DNA of 64,000 bases from Serripes groenlandicus (taxonomy: Eukaryota; Mollusca; Bivalvia; Cardiida; Cardiidae). Below the pieces are notes generated by a model. It saw only the letters and a program-made list of their open reading frames with translations. It made no database searches and was not told the DNA's origin. The DNA is taken from the NCBI GenBank assembly GCA_031761405.1, contig JASEVX010000013.1:53390088-53454087 (forward strand), in the 5' to 3' direction. Position numbers and translations under genes: made by a program. Positions 1-11,600 of the stretch are shown here, piece by piece. Each line of letters opens with the position of its first letter. The stretch's first letter is position 1.

Positions 1-280
1 TTAATAAAGCCCGCAAATAAAGATTATGTTGTTATTTTCTCCGACAAAACAATGGAAATTTAATTTGATAATGTTATTGGTACGTTATTGTTACAAATTA
101 GCATACTTGCTAGGGGCGTGGCCTAAGTATTGCATATTCATCCGCCATTCATCTTTTCATTTCAATATTACAAAATTGTATCCCAAATAAAAAAAATATT
201 GAATCTGTATATTTTTGTTAGTGTTTACGCTCTTCATAGATCGTATAATAAAAGGAATATTTGGTTGCGAGAGCGATAAA

Positions 281-389
281 TGCGTTCGTATTGAAAGACT
301 CATAGCGTGGGAAAATCTATCTGACTCGACCTTCGGTCTCGTAAGATATCGATTTTTCCACGCTACTTGTAGTGCAATACGAACCCTTT
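281..389. repeat. foldback (inverted) repeat, about 110 bp
   Basis: The left arm (TTCGTATTGAAAGACTCATA, then AGCGTGGGAAAATC) is mirrored by the right arm ending TGCAATACGAA, with a small loop around GACTCGACCTTCGGTCTCG. The two strands therefore look alike, which also explains the overlapping open frames on both strands. It resembles a short hairpin MITE; no target duplication could be fixed. A second small palindrome, TTATTTGGTC with its mirror, lies at 471-500. Confidence 0.6.
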
Positions 390-499
390 TTCGCTCCAGC
401 AACGTAATATTCCGTATACATGAAATGACAACTCATGTCAGATCCTATATATATTGCTTAATTCATTAGTTATTTGGTCAGTAACAGACCAAATAACTG

Positions 500-2108
500 A
501 TTTATGTCATCGACCACATTTCATGAGCAAAACAAAATGATATTGTTTCATTTACATTAACGTTTTGCTTCAAAATTTAAAACATAATGGATTAAATTTG
601 TTTCAGATAAAGGGTTGAATTTTTTCGTGAGCCTTCCAAGGGCTTTCCAGACGCCATGTTTGATTATATAATATAACTGGGTAAAAAAAACATATTAAAA
701 TCATGTATATCAATTTTAATCGAAAACTTGTATAGTATCATATTGTTTTGAAAATTTTGCTGAATGACATATATTTTTCTATTTGAAATTTAATAAATGA
801 TAGGAATTGCAATAACTTAAAGAAGTTTCAGAAAAAGATAAATATTAATATGGGTATATGTGCTACCTATTTCGGGTAAACATTAATTATCTTTTGGGAC
901 CGGTAAATCATTCCACATGAACTGCAGTTAGCCCCTTGCTTGCAGAACGGTCAGTTATTTACGTCAATTACGAGTCCTACCGACCTAAGCAAAGAAAATA
1001 ACAATCATCATTTGCTTAAGTTTATATCTAACTTTAAAATATGGTCAAGATTTTAAATCCATGAAATTATGATGACAGGTTCAACAAATAACCAACTCGC
1101 CCTTCATGGATTACTTCAAATGAAATGATACCATAATTTACGGAACTACATTTGTGACAAGTCAAACTAACCTTTCATATCATTTCTGTCGTTTTCCTTT
1201 TGGTTATTTATTTATCATTTGCGTTACGCAAATAGAATAACGTCAAATTACAGGAATTTGGATTTGTAACTTCTGTAAAATCAGAAAACACTTATGAGTT
1301 TTTATTTGAACTCGTCTTAGAAATAGACGACGAGTGTTATTAAACAGAAATGATCACACATAAAATTACTTGTGCTCGTTCCTTTATCGAGTACGTATTC
1401 ACATATTTAAATATTTCCTCTAGAAGTTTTTTTTGTTTCGATATTTTTTTTCATTCAATCAAAACGTAGCAGAATCGTGACTGCATCGAAAAGTCCACTC
1501 TGAAAACAATTTTTAGAAAGACGGTATAGCGAAGTTTTGCTAAGTTCATACACATTACCTATTAACGGGAAACATCGCCGGCTTCGCCGACGATTTGTTT
1601 ATCCGTATAAATATCTTTTTGAATTTTGTTGAACTTGTCTATTCTTAAACTTGACAAATATGGGTTCTCATTAGGGAAAAATAGCGTCTATTTTTGAGGT
1701 TGTATTACAACGTATCACGTTAACGTCCAAAGATATGGGTAAAATAACTTCAGAATGAGATTTAAACGACAAGAAGACAAACAATTAGCATATCATTTTT
1801 CAATTATCGGTAATTTGTATGAAACCATTATTGTTTTCATGAGCTGAAATAGCAAAACAAATCATATCGTAAGGCTTTCATAAATGGATCAAGCAAAAAA
1901 AAAAAGCCCACTAAGATACCGTTTTTTTTTTTAGTTTTTTGTATTAAACATTCATCCAACTTTAAAAAAAAAAAAAAAAAAAATGTTACAACAAAATTAA
2001 AATATTTTTAAAAGCCACTTTTCAGGTCAGTACACCCTTAAACCCACTTTAATGATGAAATGAAACAATATCAATTTGTTTTGCTCATGAAAGGTGGTTG
2101 ATGAAATA
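500..2108. repeat. pair of distant inverted repeats enclosing AT-rich DNA
   Basis: About 50 bp at 503-553 (core CATGAGCAAAACAAA, then TGATATTGTTTCATTT) recur inverted at 2049-2108 with few mismatches. The roughly 1.5 kb between them is AT-rich, has poly-A/T runs at 1896-1983 and holds no coding region I recognise. This could be a non-autonomous DNA element with long inverted repeats, or two separate insertions of one dispersed repeat in opposite orientation. Confidence 0.4.
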
Positions 2109-3242
2109 AATTAGTTAGAGGGGGTAGAGAAAGGTGATTTTAAAGGAAGAATCCATGAATGGCGGCCATTTTGTTAACTACTGACTTCAAACTGACGAAC
2201 TATAGAAATTGAATGACCCACTTTAGAAATTTAGTGTGTCACCACGTGACTGCTCTTGTCCAATGAAATCGCTAGTTTCCAGTGGGAGGTGAAATAAATA
2301 ATATTATAATACTTTATTTAGCAGACATTATCAACCTGATCTAGACTTTTATGCAAAGATATACATGAACATTATCATAGTAAATACATGTGAAATAATA
2401 CATGTACAAGTATGCAGTATTAAATATAAAAAAATGTGCTCGCGCGATCTTCATGCATAGAACGGTTAACTAGACAACTTTTGATAATATGACAACTCAA
2501 ATTAATATATTGTACTGTGTATTTCTTCTTACAATGCTTCAAGGCTATACTTCATCTCAAAATGGTCATGATTTTTTCTTCAGAAGTTGATAACTTTGAA
2601 GTATTTTAATATCAAATCAGTCTCTGCACAACTTAAATCATTCAATTGTTCTCTTTTCTAGAAAAACACTCTTACAATGTAGTTTTGAATAGATAAAAGT
2701 ATACCTTTAAAATGTCAGAATGTAATCCTTATAAGCAGATGTTGAGTTAAAACGTGACAGAATTTGCCTTTCTAATTTTGTTACATCACAAGTCGTAGGC
2801 TGCAGAAGTATTTATAATTAATGATAAGATCGACGGGTGAAAAAAATAGTGTTTCAAGTTCACATATCTTCCTGAACACTTTTTAACCTCTTACTAAAAT
2901 ACTTCAGATAAAACATTCCTGCACCCACTTTCCTTTTCACATAGACTCTTAAAGCAGTCTTTTTATTCCTCATTGCAAAAAGTACGAAAAGTATAATAAA
3001 GAAAGACCGAAAGGAGCGAAATTAATAGAAATAGGCGGAATGTGGCACTCCATTCCGCACAAGCCGTCATGTTACCAGTTTATACAGGAAAATGAGTGCC
3101 GTCAGTAACGCCCCTTAGATCATTGTATATTGTTGATACTGGGCTAATGTTTTCTGTTCTGTTTGCAGTCGGCCAACTTTTCTACTTAATCTCTCAACCT
3201 GAAAATCATTAAACAGCAATGAATCTTTTAGAGCTTTAGATT
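2109..3242. other. non-coding stretch, nothing recognised
   Basis: AT-rich sequence with many stops in all frames. I see no open frame with a familiar domain, no tRNA-like boxes and no tandem repeat. Confidence 0.5.
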
Positions 3243-3356
3243 AGACCCATTTTTCATGTTCTAAAATCTTTATTTGACAGTCATTACCTATATTGTGGGT
3301 ACTCTCACTGAGACAATTAGTTTGGGTTCCAACAACATAGGTTTAATAAGAGAAAT
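3243..3356. repeat. foldback repeat, ACCCATTTTTCATGTTC family
   Basis: A short palindromic repeat whose arms read CCTATATTGTGGGTACTC and, inverted, CCAACAACATAGG around the loop TGAGACAATTA. A second copy lies at 52325-52462 (ACCCTATGTTGTGGGTACTC and GAGTACCTACAACATAG), and a fragment of the outer arm (ACCTTTATTTGACTGGC) occurs near 62770. The repeated occurrence supports a small MITE-like family. Confidence 0.55.
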
Positions 3357-3358
3357 AA

Positions 3359-4022
3359 CAAGAGGGCCATGAAGGCCCTATATCGCTCTAGATCGCTCAC
3401 CTGAATTATGCAAAGTGATTTCTAATGCAAAACACATCAATACAATTATTCTGACAAAATATTCAAATGAAACCTCCAGTGTTAACAATATTTTCCTTCA
3501 TTCGGCCTAGTGACCTATTGTTTTACCTAATATGACCCATATTTGAACATGGACTAGATATCATCAACACAAACATTCTGACAAAGTTCAACTTGCGCAA
3601 AGTAAAAATGCTGCCTCCGGAGTTTTAACACTATTTTCCTTCAATTTGGCCTAGTGACCTAGTTTTTAAGGCAATATGACCCATATTTGAACTTGGCCTA
3701 GATATTATTAAGATAAACATTCTGACACAAGTTATAACATGCTCTAGTTAAAAATGCGGCCTCCAGAGTTTTAACACTATTTTCCATCAATTTAACATAG
3801 TGACCTAATTTTTGACCTCATATGGACAAGTTTCGAACTTGTCCAAGATTTGATGAAGATGAATGTTCTGATAAACTTTCATGAAAATAGGATACAAAAT
3901 GTAGCCTGTAGAGTCTTAACATGGCGATTGTTGACGACTCACGAAGGACGACGGACAGACGCCGGACAGACGCCGGACAAAACATGATCACAATAGCTCG
4001 CCTTGAGCACAGATGAGCTAAA
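3359..4022 (+). mobile_element. pearl-like non-autonomous element A with tandem core
   Basis: Begins AACAAGAGGGCCATGAAGGCCC, whose GGGCC/GGCCC arms form a small hairpin, and ends ATAGCTCGCC..GATGAGCTAAAA. The core has about three tandem units of ~143 bp, each with TTTTCCTTCA, GGCCTAGTGACCTA, ATATGACCCATATTTGAAC and AACATTCTGACA. The 3' part has a GACGGACAGACGCC repeat. The same plan, with different cores, is seen at 18223-19073 and 36032-36752. Layout (conserved ends around a tandem core) matches bivalve pearl elements, which have been linked to Helentrons; that family assignment is inference. Confidence 0.6.
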
Positions 4023-5036
4023 ATCTGGAAAAGAGCACCAAACTATCACAAAAACCAATGCCTTATTAGTGAAAACTAAAGTGACTAAAGTATTTAGATA
4101 AAAGCTGACAATGCCTCTTTAACAAAATTTGGATGATTCGAGGGCCATAATCCAAAAGTGCCTTGGCTTGTCAACAATGATTTGACGATATCACGGCGCA
4201 GTGCACTTATCCGGGATACCTTAGTTACTAATCAGTACTAGGCTTGGATATCATTTCAGGCTAATTATTTCAAATGTTAATATATGTTCTAAATATATCA
4301 ATTTACTGCCTCAATGTATTTACCTTAAGAGCGTAGACAGTCTGAACCAATTTGAGAGCAAGAGAGTTCGATACCCGATCGAGTCATGATAAGGGTTTCT
4401 TGGGATAGGGTTAATCCCATTTCTAGCATGCTTTTCGAAAAGTCAACTTACGGCCGCAACCGAGTTTAAAATGTGTTTATACTCGCTAAAGTCGATTTTT
4501 CGAATTTTTGAATGGCAGTTGTGACTCGAGGTTTCGCGATGTGTTGGTGTCAGTATAAACTTACCAGCAATAAAGGCCATAAGCTCAAAGCACGCTGTGA
4601 TATAACTGAACTATATTAAGTTAAAACTTTTTTTCTTTGACATCGATTGTGGAATATTTTTTTAAGAGCAATCACTTGTGATGTCTGCTACATGGATAAT
4701 AAACTTAAACTTACACCGCGTGAATTGGAATATCAAATTTTCACCCACGGTTCTCCATAAAATCGAACTCTTGTACATCTGACAACAGGGACGATGTTCT
4801 ACTGCTGAGATTCTGTCTCTTACATGAAATATTGTTGAAAGCGGGATAAAAGACCATTATTAACAAGCAAATAAATACACACTTAGATAAACAATGTCTG
4901 CGAGGTATGTCTGTTGATTGAACATTTAAGACTTCTAGCCCTTATTTTTTTCTGAATTTCTGCAACGTGTATCCCTAAATCTGACTCTTAACATCTATGT
5001 TCGTACTTATGGACTTGTCATTAATTACGTAACCCC
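4023..5036. other. non-coding; possible tRNA-related SINE remnant
   Basis: No coding region recognised. At about 4330-4400 AGAGCGTAGACAGTCTG and GAGTTCGATACCCGATC resemble the A and B boxes of a tRNA-derived SINE, but the spacing and stem pairing are poor. The rest is AT-rich. Confidence 0.35.
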
Positions 5037-5051
5037 TTCCCTCATATAGAC
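5037..5051. repeat. target-site duplication of the LINE, left copy
   Basis: The 15 bases TTCCCTCATATAGAC immediately precede the LINE 5' end and recur exactly at 11383-11397 after its (ATTC)n tail. A perfect 15-bp direct repeat around a LINE with tail is the expected product of target-primed reverse transcription and fixes both ends. Confidence 0.93.
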
Positions 5052-5732
5052 ACCCCCTGCCGGTGGGGGTTAGAATACGCCGGCTGTCCGTCCTACAAGG
5101 GGTAGAAGTCCCCTAATGGACCCGCCTGTTTGCCGTGGGTGGATACTCGTAAGCAGGAAACGAGGATCCTGGCAGTTGAGGGAAGCGCAGGGATCTCCGG
5201 CTTTCCAACACACTGCTTTGGCTTCTGCTTCGGTGTAAACGGGAGCCTAGATGGGCCCGGTCTAGTGCAAACGGCTGGTCATATATAAGATTTAAGCACA
5301 CTTTTTCTTTTCTTACAAATACATGTATATTAACTGTAATGGTGTTAAAATGTCATAAATATCTGTGCATGTATCTACGTATAAGTTTTTTTTTCACTTG
5401 AAAATATTCCATCCGATCGTTTCTTTCATTTCATATACACCAACTTTATATTATATGTGTCATATTTAATTTGCATAAAGTTTACAGTTTATTGTGCCTC
5501 GTCTTTTATAGGCTAATGGGCTAATTGGGTGTCGCGGATGTTTTGGTCGGGGGCACTGACTTGCATGGCGGATCCCTGATATGGGGGACACATCCATGTT
5601 CTTCCTTGTCGCGCTAACTTATTCGCGGTATCTAGTTATACCATCTGTGGACCCCTGACACGAGGAGCTGGATTTCCGCTCCATATATCGTGTTCCCTTG
5701 TTGGACTCCGTGGCGGGTGGGGGCCGCGGTTG
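5052..5732 (+). promoter_or_regulatory. LINE 5' UTR, probable internal promoter region
   Basis: About 680 bases precede the first ORF1 ATG. They start with a GC-rich hairpin-prone stretch (CCCCCTGCCGGTGGGGG) and end GGGTGGGGGCCGCGGTTG before the ATG. LINEs of this type usually transcribe from an internal 5' promoter; I infer that role from position and composition and see no defined motif. Confidence 0.5.
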
Positions 5733-7388
5733 ATGAAAAATAAAAACTTGGATATGGATCCTCAAACCAAAAAACGCACACCTACTGAAATGGACTCGGA
5801 CTCCGATATCGACAAACCAAATGGCAACACTTCAAACCCTTCATTCCCCCGATTCTTATTGATTGAATCAAATTTACCCGAACAGCCTATATCTTCCCTT
5901 TCACCTTTCGTTATACAGAAATGCCTTCTTTCTCTTGCTGGTTCACCTAAGTCTGTTAAAAAATTGAAATCAGGTGCTCTCCTCATTGAAGTTGAGAAGA
6001 AAGCACATGCAGACAACCTCTTAAAATTAAAAACCTTTTTCAATATCTCTGCCAAATGCTCTGCCCATAATACTCTTAATACGTCAAAAGGAATCATAAG
6101 ATGCCCAGATCTTGCAGGAGTTTCTGAGGAGGAAATTGCTTCTGAACTGGCCGGCCAACTGGTCGTCCATGTCAGAAGGATGACTTCCTACAGGGACAGT
6201 ATCAAGAGACCAACAAACACCTTGGTGCTAACATTCAATACAGCTATTTTGCCAAGATCCCTTAAAGTTGGATACTTGAATGTCCCTGTTGACATGTACA
6301 TCCCTAACCCATTGCAATGTTACACCTGTTATAAGTATGGCCATCATGAATCAAAATGCCGAAAAACTACAGAAGACAAGGTTTGCCGTCGTTGCACTGC
6401 ATTATGTTCAGAACATGATGCAGATGTAAATGAATGTAAAAATACACTTAAATGTTCAAACTGTGGTGGTGAGCATTATTCTACCTCCCGCTCCTGCCTT
6501 GTGTGGAAACGGGAGAAGGAGATTGTTACCGTCAAGTGTAAAGAAGGTCTTTCTTTTCCTGAGGCGAAGAAAATTGTTGAAACCCGATTCAATTTGACTG
6601 TTTCATATGCTAATGTCACCAAAAACAACTCCAGACCAACTACTATCAGGCCTGTTGTCAATACACCGCCACCCTCACAAGAATGTACTACATGCCATCG
6701 CCTTTTGAAGGTTCTATCTCAAAAGTTTCCTGACATCAGTTTACAGTTAAAAGCAATTATGTCAAATGAACAGCCCTCTACTTCTATCCTTTCTTCATTA
6801 CCATCAATGAACAAAGACACCTGTAGCAATACCGCATCTTCTTCGAAAGAAAATGAGTCTTCTTCTAAACAAATTGAGTCTTCTTCTAAAGAAATTAGGT
6901 CACCTTCTCCTGGAGAAGTTGAGTCTTCTCCTAGAGAAATTAAATGATCTTCTTCTGGAGAGATTGAGTCTTCTCCTGGAGGGGTTGGGTCCTCTTCCAA
7001 GGAAGTTGATTCTTCAAAAGGAAAGAAATCTTCTAAAGTTGTAATAAATAATTCAAACCATACAAGTAAATCACCTGATACGAAAAAATCTTCAATTATT
7101 TCACTTAAACCAAACCAACAAAACAAACCAAAGTTAAAATTACACTCAAAGCCCGATTCTGAAGGCTTCGAGAAACAAAAAACTAGAAAAAATAAGGTCC
7201 AATTAGATAGAGCTAGTGACTCTAAACCTAAAATCACTAATCGTTATCAGACATTGGATGACATGGAGACACAGGAAACTGAGCCTCCTAATCCATGGTC
7301 GGGTACAACAGATGAATGGAATCAAAATATTGATTCCTGGCATACTGCGATAGCCGAGATCAAAATTTGTGAACCTATATCGAAATGA
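5733..7388 (+). CDS. LINE ORF1 (gag-like RNA-binding protein), with an in-frame TGA
   Basis: The first in-frame ATG is 5733 (the codon before it is TTG). The frame is open to TGA at 6945-6947, about 404 residues, and then stays open in the same frame to a TGA at 7386-7388, giving a 551-codon ORF1 with one internal stop. The central part carries zinc knuckles: a classical C-x2-C-x4-H-x4-C (CYTCYKYGHHESKC), an irregular Cys/His cluster (CRRCTALC onward) and CSNCGGEHYSTSRSC. Upstream is an RNA-recognition-like region. After the knuckles comes an E/S/K-rich stretch of short repeats (EIESSSK, EIRSPSPG, EVESSPR) in which the TGA falls; alignment of the repeats suggests a serine TCA changed to TGA. 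ORF1 proteins coat the element RNA. The true stop overlaps the ORF2 start as ATGA. Confidence 0.88.
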
Positions 7389-10300
7389 ATTCCATAATCC
7401 AGTGGAACTGTCGTGGATTTAAAGCCAATTTTGAAGTATTGTCTCTTCTAGTTAATGAAAAGAAACCAGTAGCTATATGCTTACAAGAAACATTTTTAAA
7501 AGATATTGATAGTCTTTCTCTTAAATATCATTCATGTTATCATAAAACTTGCGATGCAAGTGCTCGAGCTTGTGGTGGTGTAGCAATATTTGTTAACAAC
7601 TCTGTTCCCCATAGCTTAGTCTCACTTACTACAACTCTGCAGGCGACTGCGGTAAGAATTTCATTGAGCAAAACAATTACCCTATGTTCTTTGTATCTTC
7701 CGCCAAGTCAACCTCTTGATACAGACAAGCTCGCTGAGCTTGTCAGTCAGCTTCCAACACCTTTTATGATAGTTGGTGACTTCAATTCACACAATAAGTT
7801 GTGGGGATGTAGTGACACCAATAACAAAGGCCAAATATTAGCAGATTTTATTTTTAAACATGACCTTTGTATTTTGAATAATAAATCTCACACCTATCTG
7901 CATCCTGCTACTGGTTCTTACTCATCTCTTGATCTTTCTATTTGTAGTCCTGATATATTTGTTGACTTTAAGTGGAAGGTGGAAGACGACCTTCATGGAA
8001 GTGATCATTTCCCTATAATTATCACTGAAACTGGGCCATCTGTCCAGGGGCGTCCGAGGCGATGGAGGCTCCACAAAGCGAACTGGAATTTATTCCAGAT
8101 GCGATGTGAACGTTCCATTAATCCGGATGCTCTCTTGGAATGTGATGACCTTACACAACTATTTACATCTTTAATGTATCAGGCTGCTAAAGAGGCAATT
8201 CCCCAAACTTCGACAAATCCAAAGCACCCTCGCAAACCTTGGTTTGATGAGGATTGCAAACAGGCTATAGGAACACGCAAATCGGCTTTAAGGCAGTTTA
8301 ACCTGAGGCCAACCCATCAAAATCATGTATACTTTAAAATAGCTAGAGCAAAAGCTCGTAAAACAATTAAGCACAGTAAACGTGCGTCTTGGAGACAGTA
8401 TGTATCTAGATTAAATTCTAGATCATCTGTCAAAAAGACATGGGACATGATTAGGAAAATAAAAGGAAAGAGCAGTTCGCTTAGTGTTAATCATCTGAAC
8501 ACCTCAGACGGTGTTGCTACTTCAAAGAAGGATATTGCCGATACGTTGGCAGATTCCTTTGCACAAAAATGGTCCTCTTCAAACTATTCTCCAAAGTTTC
8601 AAAACTTTCAACAGCAGAGGGAGAAACGGAAAATTAACTTTAAATCGAAAAATGAAGAGGCCTACAATAAAGCATTTACGTTAAAAGAATTGAAATCGGC
8701 TCTCAAGAAGTGCCATGATACCGCTGCGGGTTCAGATGATATACACTATCAACTGATTAAGCATTTACCTTTCCGATCCCTTTCTTGTTTACTTGACGTC
8801 TATAATCAGGTTTGGCGAACGGGAAATCTCCCGAGGTCTTGGAAAGAGGCCATCGTTATTCCAATTCCCAAGCCTGGTAAAGATACAACTAATCCTGGGA
8901 ATTATCGTCCTATAGCCTTAACTAGCTGTATATGTAAAACCATGGAAAGAATGGTGAACGACAGACTTGTTTGGTTTCTCGAAAAGAACAAACTTATTAC
9001 TACTTTCCAGTCTGGTTTTCGTAAACATAGAAGCACAGTGGATCATTTGATCCGTTTTGAAACTTTTATCAGAGAAGCATTCATTAAAAAGGAACACGTT
9101 GTCTCCGTCTTCTTTGACTTAGAAAGTGCATATGACACTACCTGGAAATATGGTATTATGAATGACCTCTATGATTATGGCATAAGAGGTCGCCTTGCTT
9201 TTTTCATTTCTGCTTTTTTAAATGAACGTCAGTTTAAAGTTCGTGTTGGTGATACTTTGTCTGATCCACATGAACAGGAAATGGGTGTTCCCCAGGGATG
9301 CATTCTTTCTGTTACACCTTTTAGTGTGAAAATTAATAACATTATCAAATCTGTTAACCCAGGAGTTGAATGTTTTCTATATGTTGATGATTTCTGTATT
9401 TGCTACAGATCAAAGCATATGCATACAATTGAAAGACAACTGCAACAAGTTTTGAATAATTTGCAAAAATGGTCAAACGAAAATGGCTTTAAATTCTCTA
9501 AAAGCAAGACCAAATGTATGCACTTTTGTCAACTTCGTAAACACCACCTAGATCCTGATTTAACACTAGATGGCACTCGTATTGAAGTTGTGCCTGAATT
9601 TAAATTCCTTGGTCTATTGTTTGACCCAAAACTGACTTTTGTTCTTCACATTAAATATCTTAGAAATAAATGCCAGAAAGCATTAAATCTTTTACGCGTT
9701 GTATCCCACATGGATTGGGGTGCTGACCGTAAAGTCCTCTTGAGACTTTACAGGTCATTAATACGATCTAAATTAGACTACGCATGTATTGTTTATGGCT
9801 CGGCACGAAAATCATACATTGCAACACTTGATTCCATTCACCATCAGGGTTTACGGCTAGCCCTGGGCGCTTTTCGAACTTCGCCCGTCAAAAGTCTCTA
9901 TGTAGAAGCCAATGAACCACCCTTATATTTACGTCGACAAAAACTAGCTATGCAGTATCTTTTAAAACTCAAGTCTAACCCTTCAAATCCCACTCATAGA
10001 GTTGTTTTTAAACCTTTATACAAGGAATTATTTTTAAAGAAGGAGCGGGTAATACCGCCCTTTGGTATCCGTTACGGTCCCGAAGTCGCTAAGCTTGATG
10101 TTGATCTTGAGGACATCGCGAGGCAGGAGATTTCAGATTCTCCACCTTGGACTCGAAATAGTCCATCATTCATTTATGATCTTGCGACTGATAAAAAGGC
10201 CTGCACAGATCCTATTGTTTTTAAGTCCAAGTATATGGAAATTAAAAATACATATTATAACTTTGAGCATATTTATACAGATGGTTCTAAGGACGGAAAA

Positions 10301-11062
10301 AAGGCTGCTGCCGCTGCAGTTCATGATGGCGATGTGATAACATTTCGGTTGCCAAATAATGCTTCTATATTTTCTGCCGAGTTAAAGGCAATTCATTTGG
10401 CTTTGGACCATATTGAATCCGACGGTTATTGGCGATATATTATTTTTACTGACTCATTGTCTGCTATGCAGGCACTTCAGAATGACAAAATAGATAACCC
10501 TATTATTGTTGACCTCCTTTCTAAGTTATCGCGTATTTGTGCAACAGCACATGTAGTATTTTGCTGGATCCCCAGTCATATGGGCATTCACGGTAATGAA
10601 CATGCTGACTTGGCAGCAAAGTCTGCTCTTTTACAATATATTTTACCTTTCAAAATACCTTATACCGATTTTAAACCTTTAATAAATGTTTTACTTCACG
10701 ATAAGTGGCAAAGTGATTGGATTGAGCAAGTAAATAATAAACTGCACTCAATCAAGTCAGTACTTGGTGAGTGCCTGCCAGCTTTTAGATCCTGTCGCCG
10801 AGAAGAAATTGTCCTTGGTCGTTTACGCATTGGGCACACATGGTTAACTCATGCGTACTTACTGAAGGGTGAGGAAGCACCTCAGTGTATTCCATGTTTT
10901 ACACAACTTTCAGTACAGCACATTCTTCTGGAATGTGCTGATTTCGCTCCAATACGTGATTGATTTTTCAAGGCTCAAAGTATGCGTCAGCTCTTTGAGT
11001 CTGTCAAACCTGAACTTGTATTTGATTTCCTTAGGGAAATTAATATTTTTAATAAGATATGA
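7385..11062 (+). CDS. LINE ORF2: endonuclease, reverse transcriptase, RNase H; one in-frame TGA
   Basis: ATG at 7385 overlaps the ORF1 stop (ATGA). The first 1192 codons are open to TGA at 10961-10963; the same frame then continues 32 codons to TGA at 11060-11062, so the original stop was probably the later one (CGA to TGA would explain the break). Domains in order: AP-type endonuclease (residues 1-220) with WNCRG, LQETF, GDFNSHN, and GSDHFPI; reverse transcriptase (about 470-780) with FDLESAYD, GVPQGCILS and the catalytic YVDD at 666-669; RNase H (about 960-1080) with YTDGS (D966), AELKAI, TDS and the HGNEHAD motif; then a Cys/His motif (CIPC..HILLEC) near the end. It nicks the target and copies the RNA at the nick. 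All core catalytic residues are visible. Confidence 0.94.
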
Positions 11063-11382
11063 TTATTTCTTAAATCGTGCTTTTGCACATGTATTACTTT
11101 TACAGATCCTGTTCCGCATTTTCTCAGATATTGTTTATCTTTATGTTAAGTATTTCATAGCAGTGTTTGGCTTGTTTGCCTAAATTCTGTTTTACATTGT
11201 TTTACATGTCGTTTTATATTAATGTTAAATATCGCGTACATCATGTTTAATTGTTTTGTCTGATAAACTGGTTAGTTATATTTCAATCATTTCATAATTT
11301 ACAGTAAGTAAATCATTAAGCGCCCAAAATGACCTTAGTTGTCGACGGGCCTTATTCTTTATACCATTCATTCATTCATTCA
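11063..11382 (+). other. LINE 3' UTR and (ATTC)n tail
   Basis: About 300 bases of AT-rich sequence end with GCGCCCAAAATGACCTTAG, TTGTCGACGGGCC and then (ATTC)n at 11364-11382. The segment AATGACCTTAG-TGTCGA and its flanking GCGC arms recurs at the 3' end of the SINE at 14567-14795, so this is the likely recognition site for the reverse transcriptase. Confidence 0.8.
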
Positions 11383-11600
11383 TTCCCTCATATAGACGCT
11401 TTCTGACGCATTTGTAGCAGACGGCTTTTTGAAAACATAGTGACAATAGAAGAAATTGCTCAAAATGAGAAATTTATCCTTTTGCTATAATGTTTACCAC
11501 TTTTAGTCATAGGTTATCTATTCAATTATAGAGATTTTCTATTTTTTGACAAAATATGTTCAAATTTGAGCGGTGATCAAGGAAACCAAACATTAGGTTA
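11383..11600. repeat. LINE target duplication, then right part of the interrupted TTAA MITE
   Basis: TTCCCTCATATAGAC (11383-11397) repeats 5037-5051. It continues into CGCTTTCTGACGCATTTGTAGCAGACGGC, TTTTGAAAACATAGTGACA, AAGAAATTGCTCAAAATGAG and GATTTTCTATTTTTTGACAAAATATG. This matches the MITE at 39151-39367 almost base for base, so the LINE landed in the outer left end of a MITE copy. Confidence 0.85.

Larger units (their letters stand above)
5052..11382 (+). mobile_element. full-length non-LTR retrotransposon (I-superfamily-like LINE)
   Basis: A 6.3-kb element with a GC-richer 5' UTR (5052-5732), ORF1 with CCHC zinc knuckles, ORF2 with AP endonuclease, reverse transcriptase, RNase H and a terminal CCHC-like motif, a short 3' UTR, and an (ATTC)n tail at 11364-11382. 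It is bounded by a perfect 15-bp target-site duplication. An endonuclease-RT-RNase H ORF2 behind a zinc-knuckle ORF1 is typical of I-superfamily clades (I, Nimb, R1/Loa and relatives); the exact clade needs a tree. Each ORF has a single in-frame TGA and is otherwise open, so the insertion is probably young. The target is itself a MITE of the TTAA family (compare 39151-39367). Confidence 0.93.

Noticed and set aside
157..469. Overlapping open frames on both strands
   Set aside because: They lie over a foldback repeat, which makes both strands similar; no known domain or splice signals.
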